Assembly: GCA_977006965.1 (NCBI GenBank)
Contig: OZ345366.1
Location: forward strand, 1,736,001-1,800,000
Direction of reading: 5' to 3'
Source of the DNA: Phymatolithon calcareum
Lineage: Eukaryota; Rhodophyta; Florideophyceae; Hapalidiales
Length of the DNA stretch: 64,000 nt
Positions within the stretch are counted from its first letter, which is position 1, and each line of letters starts with the position of its first letter. Under the pieces are notes generated by a model. The model saw only the letters and a list, made by a program, of their open reading frames with translations. It did not search any database and was not told the DNA's origin. The position numbers and the translations under genes are program-made. Positions 23,776-33,907 of the stretch are shown here, piece by piece.

Positions 23776-25132
23776 TTGCGGGCATCGGGGAGGAGGAAGA
23801 TGAGGCCCAAAACTCTGTCTCCGCGCGCTCGGCACAGTCTGGTGGACCGGACGGCGGCCGACATTGATGGAATGACGTACCGCGAAACTGACTCGATGTT
23901 CCCTATCGCAAAATCTACGATCGCGGACAATGTCCCCCGCGACAAACGTGCTGCAGCTGGCCGGCCGGCACCGAAGCGCGGGCGCGAAAGAACATTTACC
24001 GACAAGGAGGAGACCTTCATCGTTGCATATCTGCTAAGGCATAGCGACATAGCAAAACCCTCTCTTCCGGGCGCATCTTGTCGAGGAACTCAATATATTT
24101 TTCGACAAACTGCCGCCCAGGCTGCAAGCCGCTCTCCCGTTCCAGGCGAACACACCGGGTGTCCGGTTTCTGCGCAGCTTCGAGAAGCGACATCACCGAG
24201 AACTAGCGTTCGGGGCGCCCACCCTGCAAGAGGCAAAGCGCTACGCCGCCGTGAATGCGGACGCCATCACGGAGCACTACGCGACGCTGCAGCGGCTGTA
24301 CGACGACTTCGGGTTTGATGATGCCCGTGTCTGGAACTTGGACTAGTGCGGCTGCTAGCTCCACGGCGACTTCGTCGCGAAGACGAAGGCCAAGTGCTCC
24401 GTCCGACGAAAGGAGCTGCGAGATATGAAAGTCGCTGACTTCTCGCGCGTGCACTATGTGACGATTTCGGCCCCGTTTAGTTTGTCTTTAAGGGGAAGTC
24501 TCTCCCTTATCGTAAAGTCACCGCCGGCGATCCCCTTACGCGTCTCGGCTATTCCGTGGCGTGGTCGTCGCCGTTCGCGAGGAGACGGGCGGGGTTGACT
24601 CGGAGAATTTCTACCAGTTGGCTACTCTCTTCGTCGCCAGCGTGCGCGACCTAACGGCAAACGGGCGAAAGATTTTACTTACATAGGACGCGTGCAGGTA
24701 ATACATGTCGTTGCGTGTGCTGCAGCATTTTCGAGAGAATGGCATAGTCGTGTACGCTCTTCCGGAGCACACATCCGGAAAGACCCAGCCTGCGACATCA
24801 CCCTCTTCGGCGCCTTCGAGAGGGCGCTACACGATGCTATGGTGGTGGCCGCCGACGCGGACTACCTGCACAATTAAGATGCATTCGACTTCTGCAGCGT
24901 GCTGCGCAGCGCCTACGAGAAGTCTTTTACAAGGGCGAATGCCGCCGCCGGGTTCCAGCCCTGCGGCCTTTGGCCGCTTGACCGGCACCGCCTCCTCTCC
25001 GCCCCACTCCCGGCCACCTCCTTGCAGACCGCAGAACTGCTGAGTGTAGAAGACTTAGAGGTCCTCTACGAAGAAGAAATGCGCAGCATCCGCGCCGACA
25101 TCCTCGGTGCAAATGTCACTGTGCAGCGGTAG
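23776..25132 (+). pseudogene. pogo/Tigger-like (DDE_1) transposase, GC-rich, multiply broken
   Basis: Near 23865-24010 a helix-turn-helix region reads MTYRETDSMFPIAKSTIADN, then RTFTDKEETFIVAYLLRHSD, as in the psq/CENP-B-like N-termini of pogo elements. After a frameshift near 24.06 kb, TPGVRFLRSFEKRHHREL and VWNLD follow, with a TAG at 24344-24346 where the NLDE glutamate is expected. Later LT-stop-DACR (second Asp at 24687-24689), VVYALPEHTSGKTQP and, one frame over, CDITLFGAFERAL give the rest of the DDE_1 signature. The region is much GC-richer than its surroundings, suggesting a different origin or age. No convincing inverted repeats were found. Transposition activity is excluded by the stops. 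Confidence 0.75.
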
Positions 25133-28100
25133 GGCTTCGTCGACATCTCGAAAGGTGCCGTGCTGACTACTGACTCTGAAGCAGGTTGCCGCGAAGAAGG
25201 CAGCAGAGTGGGTCACGACCAGTCGACGTGCTCTGTCTGTCGCCCGCCGAGTGCAAGCCGGACGCTCTGCAATTAACAAATCTGAACATGTCCGCTGGAC
25301 TCTCCGCGCTCATCTGAGCAAAATGTCGGTCTCTCAATTTTTCATTCGGTTCGCTTCTTGAAGGAGCGACCAGCGAATGCTCGCTTGCGCGGTTGACTGC
25401 GCAACCCGCGGTCGCTCAATGCGCCTTCGTCAGCTTGACCGAATCACGTATATTTTCATAAACTTTTATAACGTTTTTGTCCGGGCCATTAGAGCTTTTA
25501 CGCCCTAATTCATTTCGCCAGAATTGCCAAGTTGCGGATTTATTTACATAAACTTTACGGGTATTTAGGAGTCTTTATAACACCGGAATTGGAATTCTTT
25601 GCTCACAGCGCGCCATTGTACATAAATTGCAAAAAATGCGCTATTTCTTGGTATTTTTTCAGTTAAAACAAGAGCGATTGTCCGGAATAGAGGGAAGCCT
25701 CCTTTATTTGCATTCAAGAGCTCTGGTTCAAACTATTTAGTTATAAGGAGAGGAAATCGAGAGCTGCGGATGTAAATTAGTTGGACAATTAAAGATATAA
25801 ACGCTCTTGTGCCCATCAAGCTATAATCTTGACAGTGCCGAAGAGTATATTAATGTCACGTGTACAACAGCTTCAATAGACATCCTTGAGCTTGGCACAT
25901 TTGGCGTGCTCGATAGCGCATACCTTACATGTGAAAAAGTTAGATGAATTATATTCCTTTAATTGGGGAGAAGTTTTGTCAAAGAGGCACTAAGGCTGCC
26001 AAACTAATTTACTGCCTAAATTAATTGGCAATAATCATCTTTCGAAAGTTTTCTTCTATGGAAAATTAATAATTTGGAGTAAATGATTCGGGTTTGCTGG
26101 CTTCTTTGTTTGATGCTAGAAGAATGCATTTGGATTTTCACTAGGTTTTTCTGGACCTAAGCAGGCCTCTTCTGATGTCCCGAGGTGCCATCCCAGAAGA
26201 CGTGTAGTATGCATCAAAATCATTGGCGGTTATTATACGGCGCTCTGTAGGAGGCAAAATTTTCCATCCAGCCCCTACCTATGTGCTGGAAGCTACACCT
26301 GGAATATCGTCCGAAGTTCTTTAAATTTTGTATTTGTACTGATATTTTGGAATATAATCAGCGGTCCCTCAATCTTTGCCAACAGTCCTCCTTCAAATCC
26401 GAACAAAGAAGCCATTCTTGTCTTGGATAGCACAACGGTCCTTTGCTCATTCGGATTAATGAGGGCTGTTTTTAAGGTAAATGAGAGAAATGCGTTTCTG
26501 GGCGCCAATGCTAGGGTCCTGCAGGTGTTTGCATATACCATTTGCGTTTATCATTTACAAGACCTCCTTATAAATTAAAGTGTATCCCCTATAAGGGAGC
26601 ACAAGAATTTATCTTTAGCATTTCCAGTATATTCTACACCTTCTCGAGCCGATGCAGAGCCTATTTAAGCAAGGTCCTGGAGCCCAGACTTGAGGAATCC
26701 GGTACGGACAAAGAATAAGACGAAGTAAATACAGAATTTCCCTTTTGTTCCACATCATCGTTTGTCACCGATACAAACGATAATCGAAATTAAGGTTTCC
26801 AGCGGAGACGTGAAAAGAAGAACGACCCTAATTACTTTTGCAGGGCTCTGCACCGAAGAAGTGACTATTTTTCGATCCAACTAACCCCATCAACTTTCAT
26901 CAAAACGGACTTTTTCCTACAGGATTACGTTGCAAGCATCTGGATCGTTAAGATTAGATTGCAGTTACGTCCCGTTTTCTAGGCTGTGAAAAACCGTGAC
27001 TTCGGCCGAATAATTTACCTTTTTGCCGTTGCGTAATATTGAACAGTCGGTCAAATAAATCGGGCATAAGAAAACATCATAAAATCTTCTTAAAGGAAAA
27101 CGGAAATCTTTCAGACACCATCTGCGCCCCGATCGGCCCCAAGCAGAATCACGAAGAAAAGAATCAGTGTGGTACGGCATGTTTCCACTCCTGACCTCAA
27201 GCCAAGTCTACGTTTAGGCCCCATTCGGAATCGTATGCCCTCTAAATGTCTGTACAAACTTTTCGGAACAGAGACATCTAGCGTCGTGTTAAAATATGCG
27301 CTACATATTTGAGCTTCTCATTTTCGTGATGTGTGGAGGGAAATCCGCAAGACATTTTGTCTCCAATCTCCGCGCTTATTTAATTTTTCGCAACCATACC
27401 GAACGTATATATACTCTTGACCTGAAAGGCGTACAATTTATGGCGGAGAACGTTCAAGCTTTCTGAGAAGCACGAAAATCATTTTGCATCCAATGGTTAA
27501 TGCTGAAGTCGCTTCTTGAGGCTAATTTTTGGGCTATAGAGCAGTGCGAGAATGACATTAACTGACATTCTGTACTGTTTATAGTCTAAAAAATTTTCTC
27601 ATTGTTTAGATTTGCTTCAATTTGTTGACCCCATCCGATGGCAATGAGAACAATGGCAGAGCAGAAGTTCGAATTTTCACCGCTGTATACAAGAAGGCTC
27701 AAGTAAAAATCTTGCTGACGTGTCAATTCGCCAAGCAATGTTCAGATTCCTGTACTAAGAAAGACTTGAGAAAGTGCTTTCCGCACTCGCACGGCAATCA
27801 GCTACAACGATCTTATAGAGTTTTTGCGCACGCATGCCTTCTCTCTTTATGCGCTTTCTTCGAATAGCCTCAACAATCGCAGACGGTGGAAGCCGACGGT
27901 ATTCAAATCGTACTCTGTTAATTCTTACACCATGTCATATTTCAATGAAATATACTGGAGAATTTACGATCGTTTACGAGTGGTGCATCAATGTTCTGGA
28001 ACTAGTGAACCATGCACTGCCCTCTTCACTGCAGACACGCAATCTTTCTTAGCCAACCAACCAGCGATACAAAGCGCCAGAACACGAACGGCCATACTGG

Positions 28101-29128
28101 GCCCGATGCCATTGGCTATCTGCGATTTGAGACCAGTCATTATTTCCTTTTCGCGGACAGAGTCACGTGAGTTCTATAACGACTATCTTCAAGCTTCCAG
28201 GAACAAGAGCTTCAGGATGACAAATCGGCCCTATCGTCCGCACAATCACCGAGTACTAGTTTTAAAAATCTACGAATCAGGTGCCTAATATCCGACCTGG
28301 ATGTTCTCCAGCTTCCCTAGAGTGCAATGGCACGGACTTCTTCAGCCAGAAGTTCATGTGCAATCAAGCTAGAGTTTTTACACGCGTTCTTAACGTGAAG
28401 GCAGAAGGAATTAGGTGTTTTTGAACCAATGTCTTATGAGAGCTACCTAAGAAAACAGAAATATCCAAGGTCAACAAATAGGATACATTCCGACCTCTTG
28501 ATAGAGCAGATATTACACTAGAAACCCGAATCATTCCATTACAGATTGATTACCAGTACAAGAGAGCTCACCTTGGACTGGTTCTTCATTTCCACATCCG
28601 AATAGATGGTCCCGAATGATCGAACTCACAAATGTGGCATATGGGAAAGGAAAAGAGATGCGAAACGTGGAGCCTATCTATACCCTAGCCGCAAACGTTC
28701 AGGATTGCCCAATTTGAAAATGGCGAGACGAAACGCCAGGTTAGAAATAATTTTCGCAGACTCAAAGCTGGGTAAGAATGATACCTTCAACTTAGACTGA
28801 ATCTGTTCGTTCGTATTCTAATAAATAATCTAGTACCTACGTGATCAGGGCAGATGAACAAATCCATGAACCCGCCTCGGGACATTGGTTTTGTATCGCC
28901 GCTGGAATGGAACTCCTTCATGACGGCCGTCAGCACGGCGGGACGGTGGTCGACTGTTGTACAAAGTTTAAATTGGCGGGAAGTGCGCGCGCGTAGTTTA
29001 TGATAAGTAGGATCTCAAGTGGTCTTTGTACGCATAAATTTATATCGCTTCAATTTCCACGACGTGACCTGAGTCCTCTTCCTATGTGCACGTGTATGCC
29101 CTGAGATGAAATTAAATCCCATACGCTC
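25133..29128. other. Mostly AT-rich stretch without a supportable gene
   Basis: Open frames include minus 26293-26541 (82 residues), plus 27622-27867 and plus 27824-28288 (154 residues, low hydrophobicity). None has a recognisable motif or credible splice partner. No tandem array or paired inverted repeat was noticed. Confidence 0.4.
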
Positions 29129-29650
29129 ATGTGGGACGAAGAGGAGAAGTTGCGCGACTTTTTCGTTACCGCGCGAAGAAGGAAGCACGAGATCTCGAAA
29201 CGGCTCGTGAACGCCGCAGACATCTCAGAAATACGTTTGATTGCGCGTGGACGTATAACATTTGGCGTTTGAACACACATGTCGCTCCCGTCCGAACACG
29301 GCAGGATTTCTGATATTCCTGGTGTTTCCGCAGACGATAATGAAAGCAACGATTCGCCGCCACCCTCCCCATCGCAGTCTGAGATTGGAGATGGAGATTT
29401 CGGCACGATTCTGATTTTCTTGAGTCATCTTGGGAAAAATGTCAACAAAAACACGGCAGTTATAAAAAATGAAATCAAGAATGCAAGCCATTCCCGCTTG
29501 TCTAAGGCGAAGAACGTTGAGAGTATGGTCACGGAGCTGGGTGAGGAAAGAATAAGGCTCATAATATTTCTGCAATTGTCAGTCGCCCTGTCACAGGAAC
29601 CTGTCGTCCGAGCAGTGTTCTTCGAGTGCAGAGGACCACCCTTGAAATGA
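29129..29650 (+). pseudogene. Unrecognised ORF with one in-frame TGA
   Basis: A single register opens at the ATG at 29129 (MWDEEEKLRDFFVTARRRKH), meets TGA at 29270-29272, and continues from 29279 to 29650 with an acidic/proline stretch (NESNDSPPPSPSQSEIGDGD) and a helical C-terminus (KNVESMVTELGEERIRL). The Trp-Asp-Glu-Glu start and long basic helix could suit a DNA-binding adaptor, but no family is recognised. A shared SEIGDG string appears in a plus frame near 30.0 kb. The stop could mean decay, or an intron whose borders I could not place in phase. Confidence 0.35.
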
Positions 29651-30439
29651 TTGAGATTGCGGCTGGAGCTGATCCGTTCATGGGATTGCTTTACCAGATG
29701 ACGTTTATTAGTTTTCTTTGCGGTTTTTGGACTTTCGAACGTTTTGGACTTCGATGCTAGAACATCATGATATCTTCAAAAACGCGACGGGTCTCTAGGT
29801 TTTTCTTCGCTCTAGTAAACATTAAGAAGTCCCTATACCAAACAGTTCCTTTAAACGCGTGTTGGCACTTGACACGACGAGTTATTGAAAGGGCTCTTTG
29901 CATTACCCACTGAATCTATCGACTCATGCTCCAGAAATCCTCCTTCTTCTCTCGTTACCGTTGCCACTGCATCGTCCAATATACACTCCGAAATCGGCGA
30001 CGGACAAGTTATGCCGGGCCAGTATTCGTGGCTGAGCGCGTTTGGTGACTAGGACAGCGTGAGAAGAACTTTTATAGAATGTATTAACGAGATTGAATAT
30101 TTGAAAACGAGAATAACTGGCGGTAGAGCATCGGCAACGCCGTAGACTTCAATCAGAGGATGCATAGTGCAGAGGCGCTTTAAGCGGCTTAAAAGAGTTC
30201 CCAAAGAAGGTCCGGAGGCAATTTCGATTCCAGGCGGTTGAAGAAATGCGAAAATCCTGGTGGATCAGCTGGACCGAGGGTGGCACGCTATCCGGAAAAT
30301 ATCTTTTGTTAAGCTCTGTTCGTTGTCGAGAAGATGTTGCACGAGAGGTGGACGCCGACGGAATCGAAGCGTCATGGGTACATTTTCGATCGGAAGTGCG
30401 CCCAATGGTGAGCATCTAGTCCTACAGGGAGTCATGGCT
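29651..30439. other. Region downstream of gypsy RNase H; integrase not found
   Basis: The Ty3/gypsy integrase should lie here on the minus strand, but no His-His-Cys-Cys finger or DDE pattern was seen. A plus frame at about 29934-30146 has a protein-like piece (QYSWLSAFGD, then a stop, then FIECINEIEYLKTRI). The opposite strand is also open, so coding direction is unclear. Confidence 0.35.
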
Positions 30440-31850
30440 TTATCGCATCAAGCGGCGTAATTCTGTTCTGACTTGTTTAGCGTACGTGATTGTAAACGCG
30501 ACAGTACGGCGTCCGCTTGGTCCATCTTTTTCTAGAACGGCTCCGAATGCTTTCTTTGACGCGTCCGTGGATACGATGACGGGATATTCAGGGTGGAAAG
30601 TTTGCAATACTGGGGCTGAGGTGACCTTCTTTTTCAGGTTTAGAAAAGCATGTTCTGTTTCCTTGGTCCATACGAATGGAACATCTTTTGTAAGCTCTGT
30701 CAGAGTCATTTATGAAACGTCGGTAATAGTTCACCAATCCTAGGAAGGATTGTACGTCTTTCTTAGAGGTCGGCCTTGGCCAATTGTCTATGGCTTTGGT
30801 CTTACGGAGATTGATGGCTATGCCAGAGGGTCGCAAAGTGAAGCTAAGGTAGTCTACTTCCTGGGCTCCAAAACAACATTTCGATAGCTTAGCGTAGAGC
30901 TTTTGCATTCTTAGGAGTTTCAAGACTTTTAGAATATGGTTAAGGTGATCCTTCCATGTATCGCTGTAGATGAGGATGTCATCGAAGTATACAGTGATGA
31001 ACTTGTCAAGATATTCGGAAAAGACTTCGTTCATGAGTAACATGAAAGTGGCCGGAGCATTGGTTAGTCCAAACGGTAGGACTTGGAACTCAAAATGTCC
31101 ATACATTGTTCGAAAAGCGGTGCGCGGAATGGATTCCTCGTCAAGGCGGATTTGGTGATATCCGCTTCTTAGGTCGATCTTTGCGAAGTACTTGGCGGTA
31201 GAGAGTTGTTCCAGAATGTCGTCTATACGTGAAAGTGGATAGCTGTTCTTGGCGGTAAGGCGGTTAAGAGCTCGATAGTCTACGCAAAGACGCATAGTTC
31301 CATCTTTGTTACTGACGAATAGAACAGGTGCTCCCCAAGGGCTTGTACTTGGGCGGATGAAACCTTGGTCTATGAGTTCTTCGAGCTGCTTTTGTAACTC
31401 TTGGAGCTCTGCGGTAGACATTCGGTATATTCCTTTTTTCTGAGGCGCGCTATCTTCCTTTAGGTGTATGGAAAAATCATGAGCGCGCTTTGGGGGGAGT
31501 CGATCAGGCATTTTCTTCGGGAACTCGTCCTTGAATTCGTTGAGTATCGCACGAATTTCTTGGTTTTTTGTATTCTCGGCGATCTCTTGGTTGGTATCAG
31601 GAATTTTTCGGAGGACAACAGCATACCAAGGATAATTTCGTTGTTCATCTTTTGTAATTGCGTTCACGGAGACGAGGTTAGGCTTTGTTGGTTCAGTGGC
31701 GACAATGGTATGATGTTTTCCTTTGTATGAAAGCTTACTTCATTCGTGTAACAGTTGATAATGGCCCTTCTATTGGAAGTCCAATTTTTTCCGAGGTATA
31801 CGTCGTAATTCAACGGGCAGACGGAGAATCGGAGTTTTTCCGTATAACCA
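30440..31850 (-). pseudogene. Ty3/gypsy pol: protease remnant, reverse transcriptase, partial RNase H
   Basis: Just after gag, about 31790-31690 encodes LNYDVYLGKNW and VSFHTKENIIPL, the C-terminal end of a gypsy aspartic protease; the active-site half is gone. RT (31667-30730) carries the expected blocks: IRPSTSPWGAPVLFVSNKDG, CVDYRALNRLT, KIDLRSGYHQIR, LPFGLTNAPATF and the catalytic YFDDILIYS, then FLGLVNYYRRF. A frameshift near 30.7 kb leads into RNase H (30709-30440: FVWTKETEHAFLNLKKKV, STDASKKAFGAVL), and a second frameshift follows before it ends. The RT core is intact and would be the best piece for phylogeny. The element cannot move without protease and integrase. Confidence 0.92.
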
Positions 31851-31851
31851 C

Positions 31852-32658
31852 TTATGGTAATGGGGATGTGGTGTATATATTTCCAATTTCCATTGGGACT
31901 GGTGCTTGGACCCTATTTCCTTGTCGTTGGTTTCCTTGTCCGTTTCTGTTTCCAGCAGTGGATTTTGTCAGTCGGCTGTGAGCGGAATCCACACGTTCGG
32001 CGTCGCGCATAGCATCTGCGAGTTTAGTATACTCGTTCGTGCATAGTTCCTTCCAGATGTAGGACTTAAGCCCGCGGGTGTAGCGATCGATCTGCACGTC
32101 TACGCTGATGCTCGGAATATCAAGGATGATTCTCTGGAAGTTGTCATTGATCGTGGCAATATCCTTGAGCTGTTTCCATTTGGCGAGTTTATCTGTAGCA
32201 ATCTTCTCTTTGTTTAGGGTTTCGAAACGAGAGATCAAAGCTTCACGCAGCTGGCTCCAGGTTGCTATGTTTCGACCGTCTTCGGTTTCCTTGTAAACAA
32301 TCCACCATTCATGAGCTGGACCATTAAGGTAGCTGACGGCAATAGGTAAGGCCTGGTCGTCAGTCGAGCCGGAGAGGTAGTTGTTCATGTGAGTTGTCCA
32401 ACTTAAAACCGAGTCCTTTCCCTTAAAGGGTTCCAGAGACTTGATTTTCGGCGGTTTAACTTGGGTTTCGAGCTGCATCTGGGCATTCTGCAAGGCGGTC
32501 TTGGTTTGATTCAGGTCGGTCTGGAGCGAGGCAATGTTTTGCTGTGCATTATTGAACGGTGCCATAAGGTTGTGGTATGCATTGGCAAGCTCTTGTAGTG
32601 TTGGAGGGTTCTGCTCGTTCTGTGGGTTTTGGGGGTTGGGATCCATGTTACCACACAA
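31852..32658 (-). CDS. gag: Ty3/gypsy Gag, 3' truncated
   Basis: A 268-residue frame. The N-terminus is Gln/Asn/Pro-rich (MDPNPQNPQNEQNPPTLQEL) and predicted coiled; then PPKIKSLEPFKGKDSVLSW, SYLNGPAHEWWI and LREALISRFETLNKE follow, the classic retrotransposon capsid region. It ends at NRVQAPVPMEIGNIY, where the CCHC zinc knuckle normally follows, but the frame instead meets a stop and then the protease C-terminus. A deletion therefore removed the nucleocapsid and the protease active site. Either ATG at 32658 or 32646 could start it. It encodes a capsid protein that packages element RNA. Frame is otherwise undamaged. Confidence 0.87.
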   Translation of the reverse strand: MCGNMDPNPQNPQNEQNPPTLQELANAYHNLMAPFNNAQQNIASLQTDLNQTKTALQNAQMQLETQVKPPKIKSLEPFKGKDSVLSWTTHMNNYLSGSTDDQALPIAVSYLNGPAHEWWIVYKETEDGRNIATWSQLREALISRFETLNKEKIATDKLAKWKQLKDIATINDNFQRIILDIPSISVDVQIDRYTRGLKSYIWKELCTNEYTKLADAMRDAERVDSAHSRLTKSTAGNRNGQGNQRQGNRVQAPVPMEIGNIYTTSPLP

Positions 32659-32673
32659 GCAAAGAAGATTTAT

Positions 32674-32976
32674 TTAGGAAGAGCGGGAAGCTTCAATGAT
32701 TCCTTGTACAAAGAGTTTGTGCTTCCGAATATCAACGTGCCTACGATATTCCTCAGGGCTAGTGAAGGTAAGATCGCAGCACTTGTCGGGCTTGTCGGTA
32801 GTCTTGAGTTTTTGCCGACGGGTGAGGCGGTGGTCTTCTTTTTGTTTCTTGCACGAGAAAACCTTGCCGCACGGAATGCACTGGACGGTCTTCTTTGTGT
32901 TCCGACGCTTAGGTCCTTGATGACGACGTTGGGTCTTCTGAATCCGGATCGACGTGGAGTCGGCGATGCGGAGCAT
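32674..32976 (-). CDS. Small basic protein with degenerate C2H2-like fingers, upstream of gag
   Basis: A 100-residue frame ending 16 bp before the gag frame. It contains VQCIPCGKVFSCKKQKEDH (Cys-x2-Cys-x12-His) and CCDLTFTSPEEYRRHVDIRK (Cys-x12-His-x5-His), both imperfect C2H2 fingers, with many Lys/Arg. The frame is open upstream to about 33.0 kb (ASRIIRRHQPAPQ). It may be an accessory ORF of the gypsy element, or the 3' exon of a host zinc-finger gene into which the element inserted. It is not one of the DVSYxLN paralogues. Confidence 0.4.
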   Translation of the reverse strand: MLRIADSTSIRIQKTQRRHQGPKRRNTKKTVQCIPCGKVFSCKKQKEDHRLTRRQKLKTTDKPDKCCDLTFTSPEEYRRHVDIRKHKLFVQGIIEASRSS

Positions 32977-33008
32977 CGGACGTTGAGGAGCCGGTTGGTG
33001 CCTGCGAA

Positions 33009-33359
33009 TTATTCGAGACGCGGAATCAAACTCACGGTAACGCTGGTTTGTTTCGGCGAGAAGGCGGTGGACAGGAGCACGAGGGACGAGGGTAGGCTCA
33101 ACGCAGGGAGGACAGCGGAGCTCCGGCGTGGCGGTGACGGAGGCTCAGCGGGGATCGCCGAGGAGGGCTTGGGGGTTCTTTGGGTAGAGGGTTCGTACGA
33201 ACCGTCCCAGGGTTCCGGCGTACGAGGTTCCCAAGCGTCGGTCGATGGCGGCGGAGTTTTCGGAATGTTGGAGAGCGGGGTCGGAGGGTGGGTTTCTGTG
33301 TAGCACGAGAGAGGCGGCGTGCGGTCCGAACGGTAAATTGAGGCGACTGGTGAGCACAC
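33009..33359 (-). CDS. Proline-rich ORF, doubtful
   Basis: A 116-residue frame rich in Pro, Ser and Thr (HPPTPLSNIPKTPPPSTDAW). Other frames across the same bases are open as well because the region is GC-rich, so coding status is weak. It lies immediately upstream of the C2H2-like ORF in a different frame. It could be the LTR/leader of the gypsy element. Confidence 0.2.
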   Translation of the reverse strand: MCSPVASIYRSDRTPPLSCYTETHPPTPLSNIPKTPPPSTDAWEPRTPEPWDGSYEPSTQRTPKPSSAIPAEPPSPPRRSSAVLPALSLPSSLVLLSTAFSPKQTSVTVSLIPRLE

Positions 33360-33690
33360 AAGAAGTGATACTGGTTAGTACTCTGCAACTCGCAATCGCG
33401 CACGCCCCTGGAAGGGTTGTGGACGACTGGAAGAAGAGAGGCTCAACAGGAGCGCCAACTTACTGTTTTGGTCTGTGGTTCGGTGCTACCAAGCTGTGGG
33501 GCTGTAAATCGCACAAGTTGGCACACAGGTTGTGGACGGGTTGTTCCCTGGCGAAACACCGAGGGCGTCGCGAAGCGGAGACCTTTATAGAAGAAGAATT
33601 GGATCGAAGATGACTTGGCAATATGATAAATGGATCAGTGGAAGAATCTGGAAGCCGCGAAGCCACTTCCCAGCCCGCCGCAGGCGCCCC

Positions 33691-33907
33691 CGAGGTGCTT
33701 ACGGTGTAAGATCTGTAAGCTGTGCCGAGGTGCTTTACGGTGTAAGCACATGTAAGCTGTGCCGAGGTGCTTACGGTGTAAGCATTTGTAGGCTGTGTCG
33801 GTGCTTACAGTGGAAGGACATGTAAGCTATGCTGAGGTGCTTACGGTGTAAGCACATGTAATCTGTGCCGAAGTGCTTACGGTGTAAGCATATGCAAGCT
33901 GTAAGCA
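33691..33907. repeat. Minisatellite, six units of 34-37 bp
   Basis: Units start at 33691, 33726, 33763, 33799, 33833 and 33869. The core is GAGGTGCTTACGGTGTAAGC followed by a variant of ACATGTAAGCTGTGC. Identity between units is high but imperfect. It lies upstream of the gypsy gag, where the 5' LTR would be expected. Confidence 0.9.

Noticed and set aside
23430-25503. Terminal inverted repeats for the pogo-like element (near 23430 and 25500)
   Set aside because: Only a TTTTGTCC core matches convincingly; the rest is too weak to define ends.
32629-33303. Plus-strand 224-residue ORF
   Set aside because: It overlaps the gypsy leader and C2H2-like ORF on the opposite strand, has no motif, and is open mainly because the region is GC-rich.
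33691-33907. CRISPR-like array
   Set aside because: Units are contiguous 34-37 bp repeats with no unique spacers, in a eukaryotic context. It is a minisatellite.
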